From the NCBI GenBank assembly GCA_032690845.1, contig CM064417.1, positions 10,322,501 through 10,386,500 on the forward strand: a stretch of DNA of 64,000 nucleotides, given 5' to 3'. This document shows, one piece after another, positions 12,431-22,823 of the stretch. Positions within the stretch are counted from its first letter, which is position 1; every line of letters starts with the position of its first letter. The notes under the pieces were generated by a model. It had not been told where the DNA came from, searched no databases, and saw only the letters and a program-made list of their open reading frames with translations. The stretch comes from Eleusine coracana subsp. coracana (taxonomy: Eukaryota > Streptophyta > Magnoliopsida > Poales > Poaceae). Both the position numbers and the translations under genes were made by a program.

Positions 12431-13292
12431 TGATGTGGACAAGGGTTCCCGATCTTCCAACAGGTTCTGATAAATCTTGATTTGGGCAGAGGCGAAACAC
12501 AAATCGATCCGGCTTCTAAACAACACGTTCAGAACCCCGCAATCATAGCACAACGTCTCCTCTGGTTATCAACCGTCCAAGAATGATTAACCTCGCCAAG
12601 AAGGCTAATCCCTGCATGTGAATCAAGAACACAAGCAAGAACAACAAAGAATGCAACACAATTACAGATGTATGATTAAACTCACGATGAACAGAATTTA
12701 TCTAAGCAAAACCCAAACCCTAATAAAGAGGCGGCGGCTATATATAAGGACCCTAGGGTCATGCAAGACCCCCTGAATGCAGCCCTAAGTGGGCTCAACA
12801 CGATATATGGCCTAAAGACCGATTACGGTGTTGCAGCACCAGCACAGATTCTGAAAGTCGATTTGTTTCAGCGATTATTGAAGGATCATGATGAATTTTG
12901 ACCTGGGACCAGTTGGGTTGGAAAGGTCTTTTTGTTATCTTTCCAGGCATATGTAGAACATCCAAATCTGAGTCCCTATGCGTACTGGACATCCATTTTA
13001 GTGCAGACTGGTTCTGGGCCCCGAAACAGACTCGAAGTCGGTTTTGATTAGGCCTCCACCTTGGCTTGCACGTCCTTGCTGGCCCATCACGTCTCCAATC
13101 ACCTCCCCAGCTATCTCATCATCATCTCCATTGTTCCTAACAATAATTAATTTATTAGGTAGCAATCTATTCCCAAAATCACATAATAAAAACATTAGAA
13201 ACGATGTCACCTGTATATTCAGGTGATGCACATGAACTTTCATCTTAGTTGGAGGAGTGTTGTATGTATCTATGGGTATGATGTACTCATCA
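12431..13292 (-). repeat. 5' LTR of the defective gypsy element (862 bp)
   Basis: Pair of 8995-9896. The outer end CTCATCA is followed directly by the target duplication GGTCT; the inner end is adjacent to the iMet primer-binding site. Confidence 0.92.
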
Positions 13293-13297
13293 GGTCT

Positions 13298-14988
13298 ACT
13301 GCAGCGATCATGTTGTCGTTCTTCCTTTTCTTGTCCTTCTTGGAGGACTCCGGCTTGTCCGAACGCTTCTCCTTGCCTTTGCCGTGGATATCATACAGTG
13401 CCGACTCGCCTGACGCGAACTTATCAGCGATCTCGAAGCACTCCTGAGCGGTCAACTTGAGATTATGATCCCTCCAACCGATCTCCCGGACCAGGTCATC
13501 GCTCTATATGCCTCCTTGGAAGGCTGCAATGATCTGCTGATCTGCTACGTTAGGGATCTCGGTCTTCTTGGCACAAAATCGCTTGATGTAGTCACATCGG
13601 GGCTGGTCAGACTTCTGCTTGATCCGAGTGAGGTCAAAATGGTTGCCCGGATGATTGCAAGTAGCTTGGAAACTTTCTGTGAGCTTCCTATTGAGGTCTT
13701 CCCAAGAGGTGACCGATCTCTCTGGGAGAGATGTGAGCCAAATCCGAACGGCCGGATCAAGGCAGACCGGTAGGTAATTGGCCATCACAAAGGTATCGGT
13801 CCCGGCTGACCGAATCGTCGAACTGTATAGCTAAAGCCACCCTCGGGGGTTGATCTGATCATCGTATTTCTTGATGGGAACCGGCTTGAATCCTTTCGGC
13901 CATCGAGCTATGTGAAACTCAGGTACATAGGCCTTGATGTTGTCGAATTCTTCATCGCTCGGAGTAGTTGACCTTCTATGTCAGTCAGGAGATGAAGATA
14001 AGCGACGGTTATGGTGAGGGCCAATGTTGTCATCATGGCGATGATGCCGATTATCTTCATCATGATTCTCGCGCCAGTCCTGATCGTCACGTCAATGTCG
14101 TCCGTCATGGTTGTTTCTTGGAGGTGGATTGCGTTGGTCTTCCCATCAGTTGTCGGTCCTCCGACCGCGGCGCTCCTCATCGTGGTGTCGGTCGTCCCGA
14201 GCCTGCTCTTCATAATGGGAGTTGATGGTATCCCGACCATCACAGACGCTGAGGGAACTTTTCAGATCACCATGCCTTCGCTGACCGCGTGATGTCGCAT
14301 GATTGGAACTTGCCATCGACAGCGGTTCGTCCCTGACCGCCTCTTGAACTGCAGCAGCCTTGAGCATGGCCAACGCCTTATGCATCGCAGGGATCTGATA
14401 TGTTGCATCAGCCATCAAGCTGTCGAGCAATGTTTTAGCCCCGGTGATGTTGTTCTGTAGGGTGTTATAGACCTTAACACCGTCTACTTTGATCTCAAGT
14501 TGTCCAAGATCGAATCAGCGTGCGAGGCGAGATCCATGCGTTCCTCTCGCTCGGCGATGATGTCCTCCCGACGAGTTGTTGTCTTGGGGGTTTTCTTCCC
14601 TGTGGCCTTCTTCTACGTGGCCATATTCTTCGTGACCGTCTCTTTTGCAGTCACCTTCCTCATCATTGTCTCCTGATGGATTCTTATCTATCTCGACCAC
14701 GTTCACGGTCAGAAGATGTAAGCAGGCAGATCCATCCGAATCCTCATCAAAGGAACGGACCGACTTTGAGTCATAGCTGGTGGGTAGGTCTGTATCGCAT
14801 AATCTGAGTGGAGCCAGCACTGGGATTAGATCTAACGAGCTTGGTGATCGCGCCATAAAACTGTCTGCGGTCGAGTCAGATCGGTAGTCCTCCAGACCTA
14901 GGTTTCTGTTGGCGTCGACGGTGAAGTCGAGTGATCCGAAGGAGATCTTGAAGTCGGACGAGTACTGGATGTTGGGCATTTCGGCCAT
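13298..14988 (-). pseudogene. Gypsy gag remnant of the RIRE2-like element
   Basis: Minus-strand pieces in several frames. The segment from 14988 begins MAEMPNIQYSSDFKIS with an acidic N-terminal region. The segment 13788-13504 holds a retrotransposon gag core (SWEDLNRKLTESFQATC and YIKRFCAKKTEIPNV). The segment 13455-13298 is lysine-rich (KKDKKRKND) and ends at the GGTCT insertion point of the nested element. Frameshifts between the pieces, including changes in the low-complexity histidine/arginine-rich middle part, make this a pseudogene. Gag normally forms the particle that packages the element's RNA. Confidence 0.85.
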
Positions 14989-15039
14989 CGTAGTTGACGG
15001 AGAATCCAGGCGAGCCTTGTCCCTACCTGGCGGGCCAAC

Positions 15040-15413
15040 TGTCGAAACTTGATCTCGTCAATATATTTATAGGGCTACGTCGGGACTAAGAACTATGATG
15101 GTTGCAAAAGACATCGAGTTATACAGGTTCGGGCACTCACAATGAGAGTAAAAACTCTACGTCCTATGTTCTGTGGTTTGTATTGCTCTGTAATCTCGTG
15201 CCCTCAATAGAGGGTTCCCTGCCACCTTATATATCCGATCGGCAAGGGGTACATGAAGAGTCCTACTCGTAGTCTACAAGGATTTACATAGAAAGTCTCT
15301 CTCTAATTACCTTGCGTTGCAAGCCGATTCAGTCAGTTCTCTTATTGGTGAGGTACCCGGTCGGTTGCTGACTTAGGCATATCTATGGATACCTGAAAGA
15401 TAAGTATTCCACA
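15040..15413 (-). repeat. 5' LTR of the RIRE2-like gypsy element
   Basis: Minus-strand reading begins TGTGGAATACTTATC at 15413 and ends GTTTCGACA at 15040. A TATA box (ATATATAA on the minus strand, 15227-15234) lies in the middle. Directly inside the LTR, 15022-15038 reads TTGGCCCGCCAGGTAGG on the minus strand, a probable primer-binding site. The partner LTR is not in the window, so the boundaries rest on the TG/CA ends and on the primer site. Confidence 0.75.
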
Positions 15414-17708
15414 CGATGGTGATGTCGCCTTGATCTGAGGCCCTCCTGATGAGGGGGAGTCGAGCCCCACTGTTGAATGCTTGGCCGGATCAGGCAATGG
15501 AGTAGTGGCAGACTCGGGCACAATTTCCAGTCGGGGAACCCTGCAACAAGGACAAGCAAATCAGTCGGCACCCAGAGCCGAGTCAAAGAAGTGAGGGAAA
15601 CTATAGCAGGTGATGAAGACTTACTTCCAAAGCCTCCTCCATTTCTTCACTAGCACGTCGGGCACCCGGATACCGACGCCCTCACCCTCGGCAGAAGCAG
15701 CTAGGGGTGAAAGCGGTGTGGATAATTTCCAAAACTGATCCAATTCAAATTCGATTTTTGAGGATGTGGGGGAGCATTTGAGGTTTTTTAGCGGATATGG
15801 ATAATCCGAATCCAATGACATGAGGATGTAGGATAGGTTATGGTATTGACAAGATCCGATGGATACGGATAATCCAATAATTTGAAGTGGATTATCCAAA
15901 GCTCATAATAGGATTGTCCGATAATTTGTTTGACCCAAAATATATAATGTCAAGTGATAGTGACGATGAGGCTTGACCACGTCGCTCAACATCCTATTGT
16001 ATACTGAAGTGGTATATGACAAAGAAAAATAAAGATATGTTTAATGTTTGCTTCAGACATTTTATTTTGTTTTTCATACTTGCATGATTTTTCAAATATA
16101 GAACACATATATCTTTTGTTTGCTATGAGTAATCACTTAAAAGATTGGGTTGTGTGTTTTGGTTGTTCTTCTTGGTGGCTGCTATGATCATATATGTACC
16201 CTGCAAATTCTTAATCAGCGTATATTTATCTATGTGAAGAGGTATCATCCGATAATTTAAATCCGCTTCCGATCCGCCTCCGGTCCGAATCTGTACCATA
16301 TTCGACATCCAAAAATATCCGTATTCATATCCACATCCGCGTATTATTCTCTCCGTCCCGAATCCAACAACAAAATGTGGAGTAGGATGTGGAGAAGATA
16401 TCATCCAATCTGGTCCGCTTTCATCCCTAACAGCAGCCCCCTGGACGGTATCGACAGGGCGGTCGGCCGAGCCACTAGTGGGAGGGGTAGGGCTGTGCAG
16501 CCTCTTCCGGCTCGGCTCTTCAGTCCGAACGGGAACCGGGTGAGCCACTAGAGCAGGAGTCGGGCCGTCATCACCCGAATCAGAGGAAGGAGGCGAGGGC
16601 AGTCAGGCCCTCTTGCCCTTGTCGGTCAGCGGGCCCTCCCCGCCACTTGGACGGGAGATGCGGGGTTCGGCAGGGGGACCCCCCATCGGGGCTGCCCGGT
16701 CAGACCTCAGGCCCCAAGCGTCCATCTTGGGCAGCAAGTTGATAATGTCCTACTTGTTGGGGACGAGCCGTAGAGGGCTGGCGCCCTCCGGGTAGATGAA
16801 CCATGTGGGGAGATTGGAGCCCGTAAGTAGCTTGTATGCCTCCTTCAGCACCGGCTGAAGGGGGTCGGACCCAGGCCCCTGGCGGGTGCGATCGGCGTCA
16901 TTGAAATCCCGATACAGCCAGCCCGACCGCGAGCACGCCTGCAGCGGCACCACACCGGTGGTGAGGAAGTCAAAGATTACGCCATTCACGGAGAGGCCCG
17001 CCGCGCCGAGTGTAGCGAGCTAGGTCATGATCGGGTCTAGGCGCTTGTCGCGCAACGGCAGGTGATCCCGGACACTCGGGATGGGCTCGAGCTGATGACG
17101 GGCCAGACGAAGGCAACGGGGGACCTCCTCGGACAGCGTCATGATAAACCATTGACGCCTCCACTTCTCGATCTTGAGTTGGGGGCCGTAGTCGATGTAC
17201 TCGTCCCTTGAGCGGATGGAAAGGCGCACACTCCCTACCGGGTTAGCCCCGCCGGTCTTCGATAACTTGAAGAAGCGGCAGAAGATGATAATAGATGGCA
17301 TCACCCCAATGAATGCCTCGCACTGATGCGCGAACGCCGCCAGCGTGATGATGGCATAGGGACCGAGGTGCATCATCTAGAGGTCGTACGCCACCAACCC
17401 GGCCATGACAAAGATGCCTAAGGTGATGAACTCCCCACCCCCCCCCCCCACCCCCTTCCTCATCCGGCGCCATGAGCGCAGTGGCCGACTTGAAGTTATG
17501 GAATGTCTGGTCTGCCAGGTCCACCACCAGGAACGGGCGCACCTGATCCTAGGACTGGTCAGAGCGGATCACGAAGCACGGCAACGGCTCCGCGGGGTTC
17601 CCTCCACCGGTTTTGGACGGCTGGTGGCCGGTCCTGTTGCGACCAGCGGGGGTGGGGTTCCTGCTCATCGGAGCGCTCGAGTCGCGGTCACGATGACGCC
17701 CTGCCATG
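15414..17708 (-). pseudogene. Antisense ORF of a Tat-like gypsy element (PF04195-type putative gypsy transposon domain), broken
   Basis: The minus-strand ORF starts near 17708 (MAGRHRDRD). After a frame change at a poly-C tract (about 17434-17450) it continues as LGPYAIITLAAFAHQCEAF with GVMPSIIIFCRFFKL and EKWRRQWFIMTLSE. These segments match the plant-specific family called 'putative gypsy type transposon' (PF04195, recognised from memory). Downstream frames carry KEAYKLLTGSNLPTWF and a proline/serine-rich tail. Stops (for example near 17019 and 16748), the hAT insertion, and loss of the end at 15413 make it non-functional. The neighbouring LTR at 21619-22347 reads on the plus strand, so this gene is antisense to it, as known for the extra ORF of Tat/Grande-type elements. 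Confidence 0.65.
15702..16429. mobile_element. Non-autonomous hAT (Ac-like) DNA transposon
   Basis: The ends are TAGGGGTGAAAGCGG (15702-15716) and CCGCTTTCATCCCTA (16415-16429), an inverted repeat with one mismatch, very close to the Ac terminal TAGGGATGAAA. The flanking 8-mers GAAGCAGC (15694-15701) and ACAGCAGC (16430-16437) agree at six of eight positions, consistent with an aged 8-bp hAT target duplication. The interior (about 700 bp) has no transposase and carries subterminal repeats of the GGATATGGATAATCC / ATCCGTATTCATATCC type. It interrupts the antisense ORF described above. Confidence 0.85.
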
Positions 17709-18316
17709 GCTGGCGCAGGACAAGAAGGTTGGAGCGCGAGGAAGAAAGCGAAGGGAATCGTGAAAATCGGAGGCGATGGTGCCGACGAACAAAAATGGAA
17801 GAGGCAAGATGTGTGGGAGAATGGGAAACGGTCCCTTCCACCCCCGTTTGAAGATTTGGGGTGCGATTGGTTTCTTGGCCAGTCGAGTCTGGCTCGTATC
17901 TAGGAGCCAGGCTCCCACCAGCCAGGTTGCCCAGGTGCAACCCCCTGATGATTGGTTCATGTTTTTAGCCAGCCAGGCTAGCTAGATATTGATGATTGGT
18001 TCATGCCTGGGTTTATAGAGGAAGCACTGATGGCGGCATATTCTCACCTTCTTGACAATAGGGCTCATGGTTCTGCGTTTGTGAACATGACTGAGTCTCA
18101 CCGTGTGCTGTGGCTGAGGTCTTGGCTGGCCAAGCACCACTACGTGTGAGCTTCCTCACACTTGTGTTGCTGGTTGATCCATCTTTTGTGCAGTCAGTCT
18201 GTTGTTAGCTGCTTTGGTGGTTTGATGTCTTTTGGTGGTTTGATGGTACATGCATGAATATAGAGGTATGCATTACATTGAACAGAAACATGCATGAATG
18301 TAGAGGTGTGAATTAC

Positions 18317-18610
18317 CTTGACATGGCCCTTGTAGTGCTCCTCCTCTAAGCTTACCATGAAGTTGTTCTCATCCCACAAAGCACCACTGAGTTCCCTCAG
18401 CTTGGTCACTCTAATCCATCTAAGCCTCCACTTCCGGAGATGGTTGTAGACTTGAGTGCCAGTGACCTCATTCCTAGTGAACTCCTGCAGATCCCTTGCA
18501 ACTTGGTTCAAGTGCACTTCCTTGAAACCTTTGTTAGTTCTAACCCCAGTGGAGATCAGTTGACAGGAGCGGCGAAGCACAAAAGAGGACAAGACATTGG
18601 TCCACCTCAT
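18317..18610 (-). pseudogene. Myb/SANT-like ORF1 of PIF/Harbinger element, C-terminally truncated
   Basis: The minus-strand exon starts MRWTNVLSSFVLRRSCQL and continues VARDLQEFTRNEVTGTQVYNH, RKWRLRWIRV, LRELSGALWDENNFM and LEEEHYKGHVK. This is the Myb/SANT-like DNA-binding domain found in the second gene of PIF/Harbinger elements, whose product binds DNA and is needed together with the transposase. The exon is 98 codons and ends in a good donor (AAG|GTAATT, exon end 18317). No later exon encoding the usual downstream part was found before the element's end at 17859, so the gene looks truncated. Confidence 0.75.
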
Positions 18611-18809
18611 GGACTGCCTACTCTACTGTCCACCCTGCTGCCCGGCGGCAACTGCAGCTGGAGCACCATCAGGCACTGCAACAAGCTGTGCACCAGCTGG
18701 GACAAGAAGGTTGACTTCACCAGCCAAGTCAAAGGAAGCATGCTCACCAGCGATGTCCTAATGCCAATTTTGCAAATCCACTAAGAAGAGAATGTGAGGG
18801 ACAGAAAAA

Positions 18810-19148
18810 ATGTCAATAGCCTCAAATAACAAAAATTTAAGTAATCATCATTGCATAATGTCCATAGCCTCAAATAACAGAAAGTTAAGTAATCATCATT
18901 GCATAATGTTCACAGCCTCAAATAACAGAAAGTTAAGTAATCATCATTGCATAATGTCCACAACCTCCAATAACAGAAAGTTAAGTAATCATCGTTGCAT
19001 AATGTCCACAGCCTCAAATAACAGAAAGTTAAGTAATCATCATTGCATAATGCCCATAGCCTTAAATAAACAGAAATTAAGTAATCATCATTGCATAATG
19101 CCCATAGCCTCAAATAAACATAAAGTTAAGTAATCATCATTGCATAAT
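18810..19148 (+). repeat. 48-bp tandem repeat, about seven copies
   Basis: Units read ATGTCCATAGCCTCAAATAA and then CAGAAAGTTAAGTAATCATCATTGCATA, with a few substitutions per copy. The length of 48 is a multiple of three, so a chance ORF of 16-residue repeats spans it. It lies inside the PIF/Harbinger element between its two genes and is judged non-coding. Confidence 0.93.
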
Positions 19149-19194
19149 CAACAAGAAATACAGAAGCATGTTCAACAAGAAATACAGACAGGCT

Positions 19195-20538
19195 CTAGAT
19201 GTGAGTGTGACCCCTATTTGCCCACATTTGATTAGCTATTTCAGCTCTAACTGTAGCCCAATAAGAGTTGTCATCCATGGCAACCCCATGATCAGAGGGT
19301 GAATTGGTGTTGGGCTCCCAAGTATCCTCAGGTGGAATAACCTCATCTACACCATGATCAAGTATCCAATTATGTAAAATGTAACATGCAAGCACCAATC
19401 TGACTTGTGTCCTGTATGGATGACAAGGTTTGTTGTCGATAATTCGGAATCGACCTTTCAAAGCAGCAAATTCTCTTTCAGCCGTTGTTCTTAAACTGGA
19501 ATGCCTTAAATTGAAAAATTCTCTCATATTGGTTGGATAGTTCCTGCCACCATATTCCCTTAGATGATATCTAGTGCCCTTGTAAGGAGGAAGGAATCCA
19601 GGGCGACATGCATATCCAGCATCTACTAGATAGAATTTTCCTAAAACAAGTATAGATAGGGTTTAGTGTTGGCTTTAGCTCATTTTAATTTAAAGTGGGT
19701 TCCATGTTAATATAATTACCTTCTAGAACTACTAGACCATCATGCCTCTCTAGTGCATCTGCAAGAATGGTTGCATCATGGGCCGATCCCTCCCAACCAG
19801 CTAATACATAGGTGAACTTCAAATCAAAGTCGACTGCAGCTAGAACATTTTGAGTTGGGTAATGCTTCCTCCCCCTAAATGTAGCTTGCATCTTTTGAGG
19901 TACTCTAGCATGTATATGTGTTCCATCTATTGCACCAACACAATCCTACATAGGACCCAAACTCTTATGTTTAATTAGTTTAGTCATGCAGCAAGATTTA
20001 CTACACATCATGCCTAATTGGCTACCTTAAAATATGGAAACCATTTGTGATTGTTCCTGATCTTAAGTGGTGTGGCACTAGTTGGAGCTTTAATCATTTC
20101 ATCTCTAAGTTCCCCGATAGCATACAAAACCTCCTTAAAATATCTGCTCACAGTCTCAACAGAACGCCCCCAGTTTTGGTGTATGACTCTGAAATGTTGG
20201 TTGTGGCCAAGAACATGCAAAAACATGGCAACTTGCTCTTCGACACTGCTATGTATGCTATCCCTAAGCAAGTTTCTGTCCCTAAGCAAGTTGCAAAGAT
20301 GGAAAAAGGGTGCTCTCCTCATTCTAAGCATGCTAACACACTCAACATCATTACAATTATAAATTTTATTTAAGTTCTTCTACCTTTCTTCATCCATTGC
20401 ACTCATGGGGGCATAAGTAATCCTAGGATGTGATTCCTCAACACATGCAGCCAACCTACTAAACATGAATGCATACATAGCAGTGACTAGAGTAGCAGCA
20501 TGAATGATAAGCATGTTTCTTCTGTCTTCATGAGCCAT
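19195..20538 (-). CDS. PIF/Harbinger transposase (DDE), apparently intact after splicing
   Basis: Minus-strand exons 20538-20384, 20332-20026, 19945-19720 and 19640-19195 join to 1134 nt (377 aa plus stop) with GT/AG introns and no internal stop. The first exon starts MAHEDRRNM. The middle carries the helix-rich region (SVEEQVAMFLHVLGHN, GRSVETVSRYFKEVL). The catalytic acidic residues are visible: D in GAIDGTH, D in GSAHDATIL and E in TAEREFAALKGRF; FYLVDAGYACRPGFLPPYKG lies between the last two. It cuts and reinserts the element. The third acceptor is clear (TGTAG|GATTG), while the first intron (20333-20383) is short (51 bp) and its acceptor GTTAG|C is less certain. The partner Myb-like ORF is shortened, so autonomy is doubtful. 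Confidence 0.85.
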
Positions 20539-20550
20539 CTATGCAAATAT

Positions 20551-20760
20551 GCTCAGATTAAGTCAATAACTCCAAATAAATCATAGGCATGGGCACACAT
20601 GCTCATATTAAAACAAATAATAGGAAATATCATAACATGGGCACATATGCTCAGATTAAATCAACTAACCAGACATATCATAGGCACGGGCACATATGCT
20701 CAGAGAAAATCAACTAACAGGACATATCATAAGCAAGGGCACATATGCTCAGACAAAATA
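20551..20760 (+). repeat. About 50-bp degenerate tandem repeat inside the PIF element
   Basis: Four to five copies of a unit like GGGCACATATGCTCAGATTA followed by AATCAACTAACAGGACATATCATAGGCA. It lies just upstream of the transposase start (minus strand), so it occupies the transposase leader or promoter region. Confidence 0.85.
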
Positions 20761-21528
20761 AACAACAACAAAGGAATCATAGTCGCTGTAAATATGCTCA
20801 GCTTTAATCATCACAAGTCCATATCCACACAAGACAGGAGCACACAGATGGGGAAAGAGGGGACGGATCGAACTTACCTTCCATCAAGCAAAGCAACACA
20901 AATCCAGGCGAAGGCTGCACATATCACACATACGACATGATTAGATCGACAAAATTAAGGAAAACAAAGGGGATCGAAAGAATAAGGGTGGAATCACCGA
21001 GATCGAACCTGCAAGGGCGGATTTTCCGGGGCGGATTCGCCAAGATATCAGTGCTTGGAAGAGGAGAGGAGTGCACAGAGAAGAGGGGAAGAGAGGAGAG
21101 GACCTCGAGCATCAAATGGCGAGTGGCGTCGCACGTGAGGAGTTGGTGAGGATTTATAGGCTGTGGAATGGGGGTAGAACCCTAGATCTTCTCGCACGCG
21201 CGCCTCGTTCCCGCTTGCTCACCGCGCGCGCCTAGGCTCTGCGGAGGAAGAAAAGGGGGAGGAATGGTGTGAAAGGGAGGCGGTAACCCTAGCTCTTCCC
21301 GCGTGCACGTGCCGTGCTTCCCGCATCACCGCCATGACTCCATGCTCGCACTGCGCGAGCCTGGCTCCGGGGAAACAAGGAAAATATCCGCATCTGGCGA
21401 GCCAGACTCGGGAGCGCCCCTTGCATCGCCCGGGCCAAGCCCAATACACCGTCCAGTGAACCAAACATGACCTGGATGCATCCTGCGAGCCTCGCTAAGG
21501 CATATGCGCCCAACCAATCGCACCCTTG

Positions 21529-21618
21529 AAGACCAGGATGAAACTGGCGCGGAATCCGAACCGACAGGACACGGCGCTCTGTATCCCGATGACCCGGTCG
21601 AGAAACCACCCACTATGC
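21529..21618. other. Tat-like element sequence between PIF insertion and LTR
   Basis: Ninety bases continuing the sequence interrupted at 17858. No coding similarity and no clear polypurine tract was found, which leaves the LTR start uncertain. Confidence 0.4.
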
Positions 21619-22347
21619 TGACGGGTGGCCCCAGCCCCCGGAGTGTCCCACACACCAGTGGCAGGGGTCGGGGGCTCCTACCGGTGTAATGGGATCGGGA
21701 GTCCCCATAAACGCCCATGGGTCAGCTAGGACAGCCCGCGAGGGATTGAAGTGCGATGACGGCCCAACTATAGCCCAGGCGGGGCGAGAGGGAGTGGTTC
21801 CCGGGGGGTGCACCCGCGTTTAGTTGCCAACCATCCGAGTAAATACGGGCACTCTAGTGCCTGCAGCCAAGGTGGCTGGGTGGGACACGGTGCGCCCGGG
21901 GCCCCTGGCGCCGCCTGACAGTCTCGCCTAGGGAAGACGTGCACGGGATGAGTACCAAGACAAGGTACGCCTTAACGCCTCTATGGCTGACATATTCGGC
22001 TGCAGATCCGGATATCGAGGGTGGCTAAACGGGATTTAGGGCAGATTCTGTCCCAAATTCCCCTTGACCGAGTACTAGGCGTGTCTGGGCCCGAGCCATG
22101 TAACCCCCTCTTCCTTGACCTATAAAAGGGGGAGGTGCACATCATGTAAGGGGACCGAAAGAAATATATTCAGACAAGCAAGACGTAGGATATTATGCTC
22201 CCGAGCGGCCCGAACCTAGGTAACCTCATGAGTGTTCATCCACCTCCTCGGCCAAACCCCACCAGCTCATTAGATCCGTCCTCCCCGCAACCTATCTCAA
22301 GGGCGGCTCGACAGGCCCCCATTTAGAGGTATTCACTTTCACCGACA
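21619..22347 (+). repeat. Plus-strand gypsy-type LTR (left boundary uncertain)
   Basis: It has the arrangement of a grass gypsy LTR: a GC-rich first half, TATAAAAGGGGGAGG at 22121-22135, then a downstream segment with GACGTAGGATATTATGCTCC and CGGCCCGAACCTAGG, ending TTCACCGACA at 22347. The start TGACGGGTGG (21619) is a near complement of the end CACCGACA, but the boundary is inferred. With the minus-strand ORF at 15414-17708 it would form the 3' end of a Tat-like element. Confidence 0.6.
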
Positions 22348-22823
22348 GCTAGATTACGGATGTTTTGTATTTTCAATAATGAAAATAAGTATTCAGCTTT
22401 TGACCTCAAAGAGAGGCTACAACCATTATTACATATAGCAGCACATCGGTCTGCCCATGACACTAACAAATAAACCATCTCAAAACGATAATACCACCCC
22501 AAATTTTGGATGATAAGACACTATTAAGAACCAATCCTATTATCAAATATCATGGATGCAAACACCTGCATGGCCAACACTTTCAAACGTCGACATGCAT
22601 CTACCATCATCTCCTTGCTTTCGTCATTCTTCTATATATAGTTGCGCCCAAAAACATAGCCAGTGTGTTCATTTTGGGTGTTTCTAGACATAATCAATTA
22701 TGATTTTAGGTTTTTTGGGTACAGATTAGATTATATCATAATCAGCCATAATCAAAAGTAAAATAACAATATTTGCCAAAAAGGTACTTATTAGTTATGA
22801 CTCCAATAAAACTATAAAAAAAA

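Larger units (their letters stand above)
8995..13292 (-). mobile_element. Complete but defective minus-strand gypsy LTR retrotransposon with perfect GGTCT target duplication
   Basis: Two LTRs (8995-9896 and 12431-13292) begin TGATGTGG and end CATCA in plus-strand reading, giving TGATG/CATCA inverted termini. The host sequence GGTCT is found at 8990-8994 and again at 13293-13297, an exact 5-bp target duplication. On the minus strand, a tRNA-iMet-type primer site (TGGTAATCAGAGCTTCAG) adjoins the 5' LTR at 12411-12428, and a polypurine tract (AAAAAGGGGAGAA) adjoins the 3' LTR near 9897-9909. Inside are a protease region and the C-terminal part of integrase, but no gag and no reverse transcriptase/RNase H. 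It would need proteins in trans. Confidence 0.92.
7299..15413 (-). mobile_element. Decayed minus-strand Ty3/gypsy retrotransposon, RIRE2-like, split by another element
   Basis: Reading right to left, the order is LTR (15413-15040), primer-binding region, gag (from 14988), [insertion 13292-8995], gag zinc-knuckle region, protease, and reverse transcriptase cut off at 7299. This is the Ty3/gypsy order. The RT stops just after its YVDD catalytic box because the LARD lies there; RNase H, integrase and the other LTR are not in the window. The coding frames are broken by many frameshifts and stops, so the copy is dead. The LTR start (TGTGGAATACTTATC on the minus strand) resembles rice RIRE2/Dasheng elements; that family name is from memory. 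Confidence 0.82.
17859..21525 (-). mobile_element. PIF/Harbinger DNA transposon with transposase and Myb-like ORF
   Basis: Terminal inverted repeats are GGGTGCGATTGGTT (17859-17872) and its complement ending at 21525. Both sides carry TTG (17856-17858 and 21526-21528), a 3-bp target duplication that departs from the usual TTA/TAA. Both expected PIF genes are on the minus strand: a DDE transposase (19195-20538) and a Myb/SANT-like ORF (18317-18610, shortened). Short tandem repeats fill the space between and beyond the genes. The surrounding sequence is the older Tat-like element. Confidence 0.9.

Noticed and set aside
18810..19133. ORF of repeated 16-residue units
   Set aside because: It is a 48-bp tandem repeat inside a transposon, open in several frames because 48 is a multiple of three; codon use and context do not support a gene.
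22124..22347. TATA box and leader of a protein-coding gene
   Set aside because: The surrounding sequence has the arrangement of an LTR, with conserved downstream elements and a CA end, and no ORF follows.
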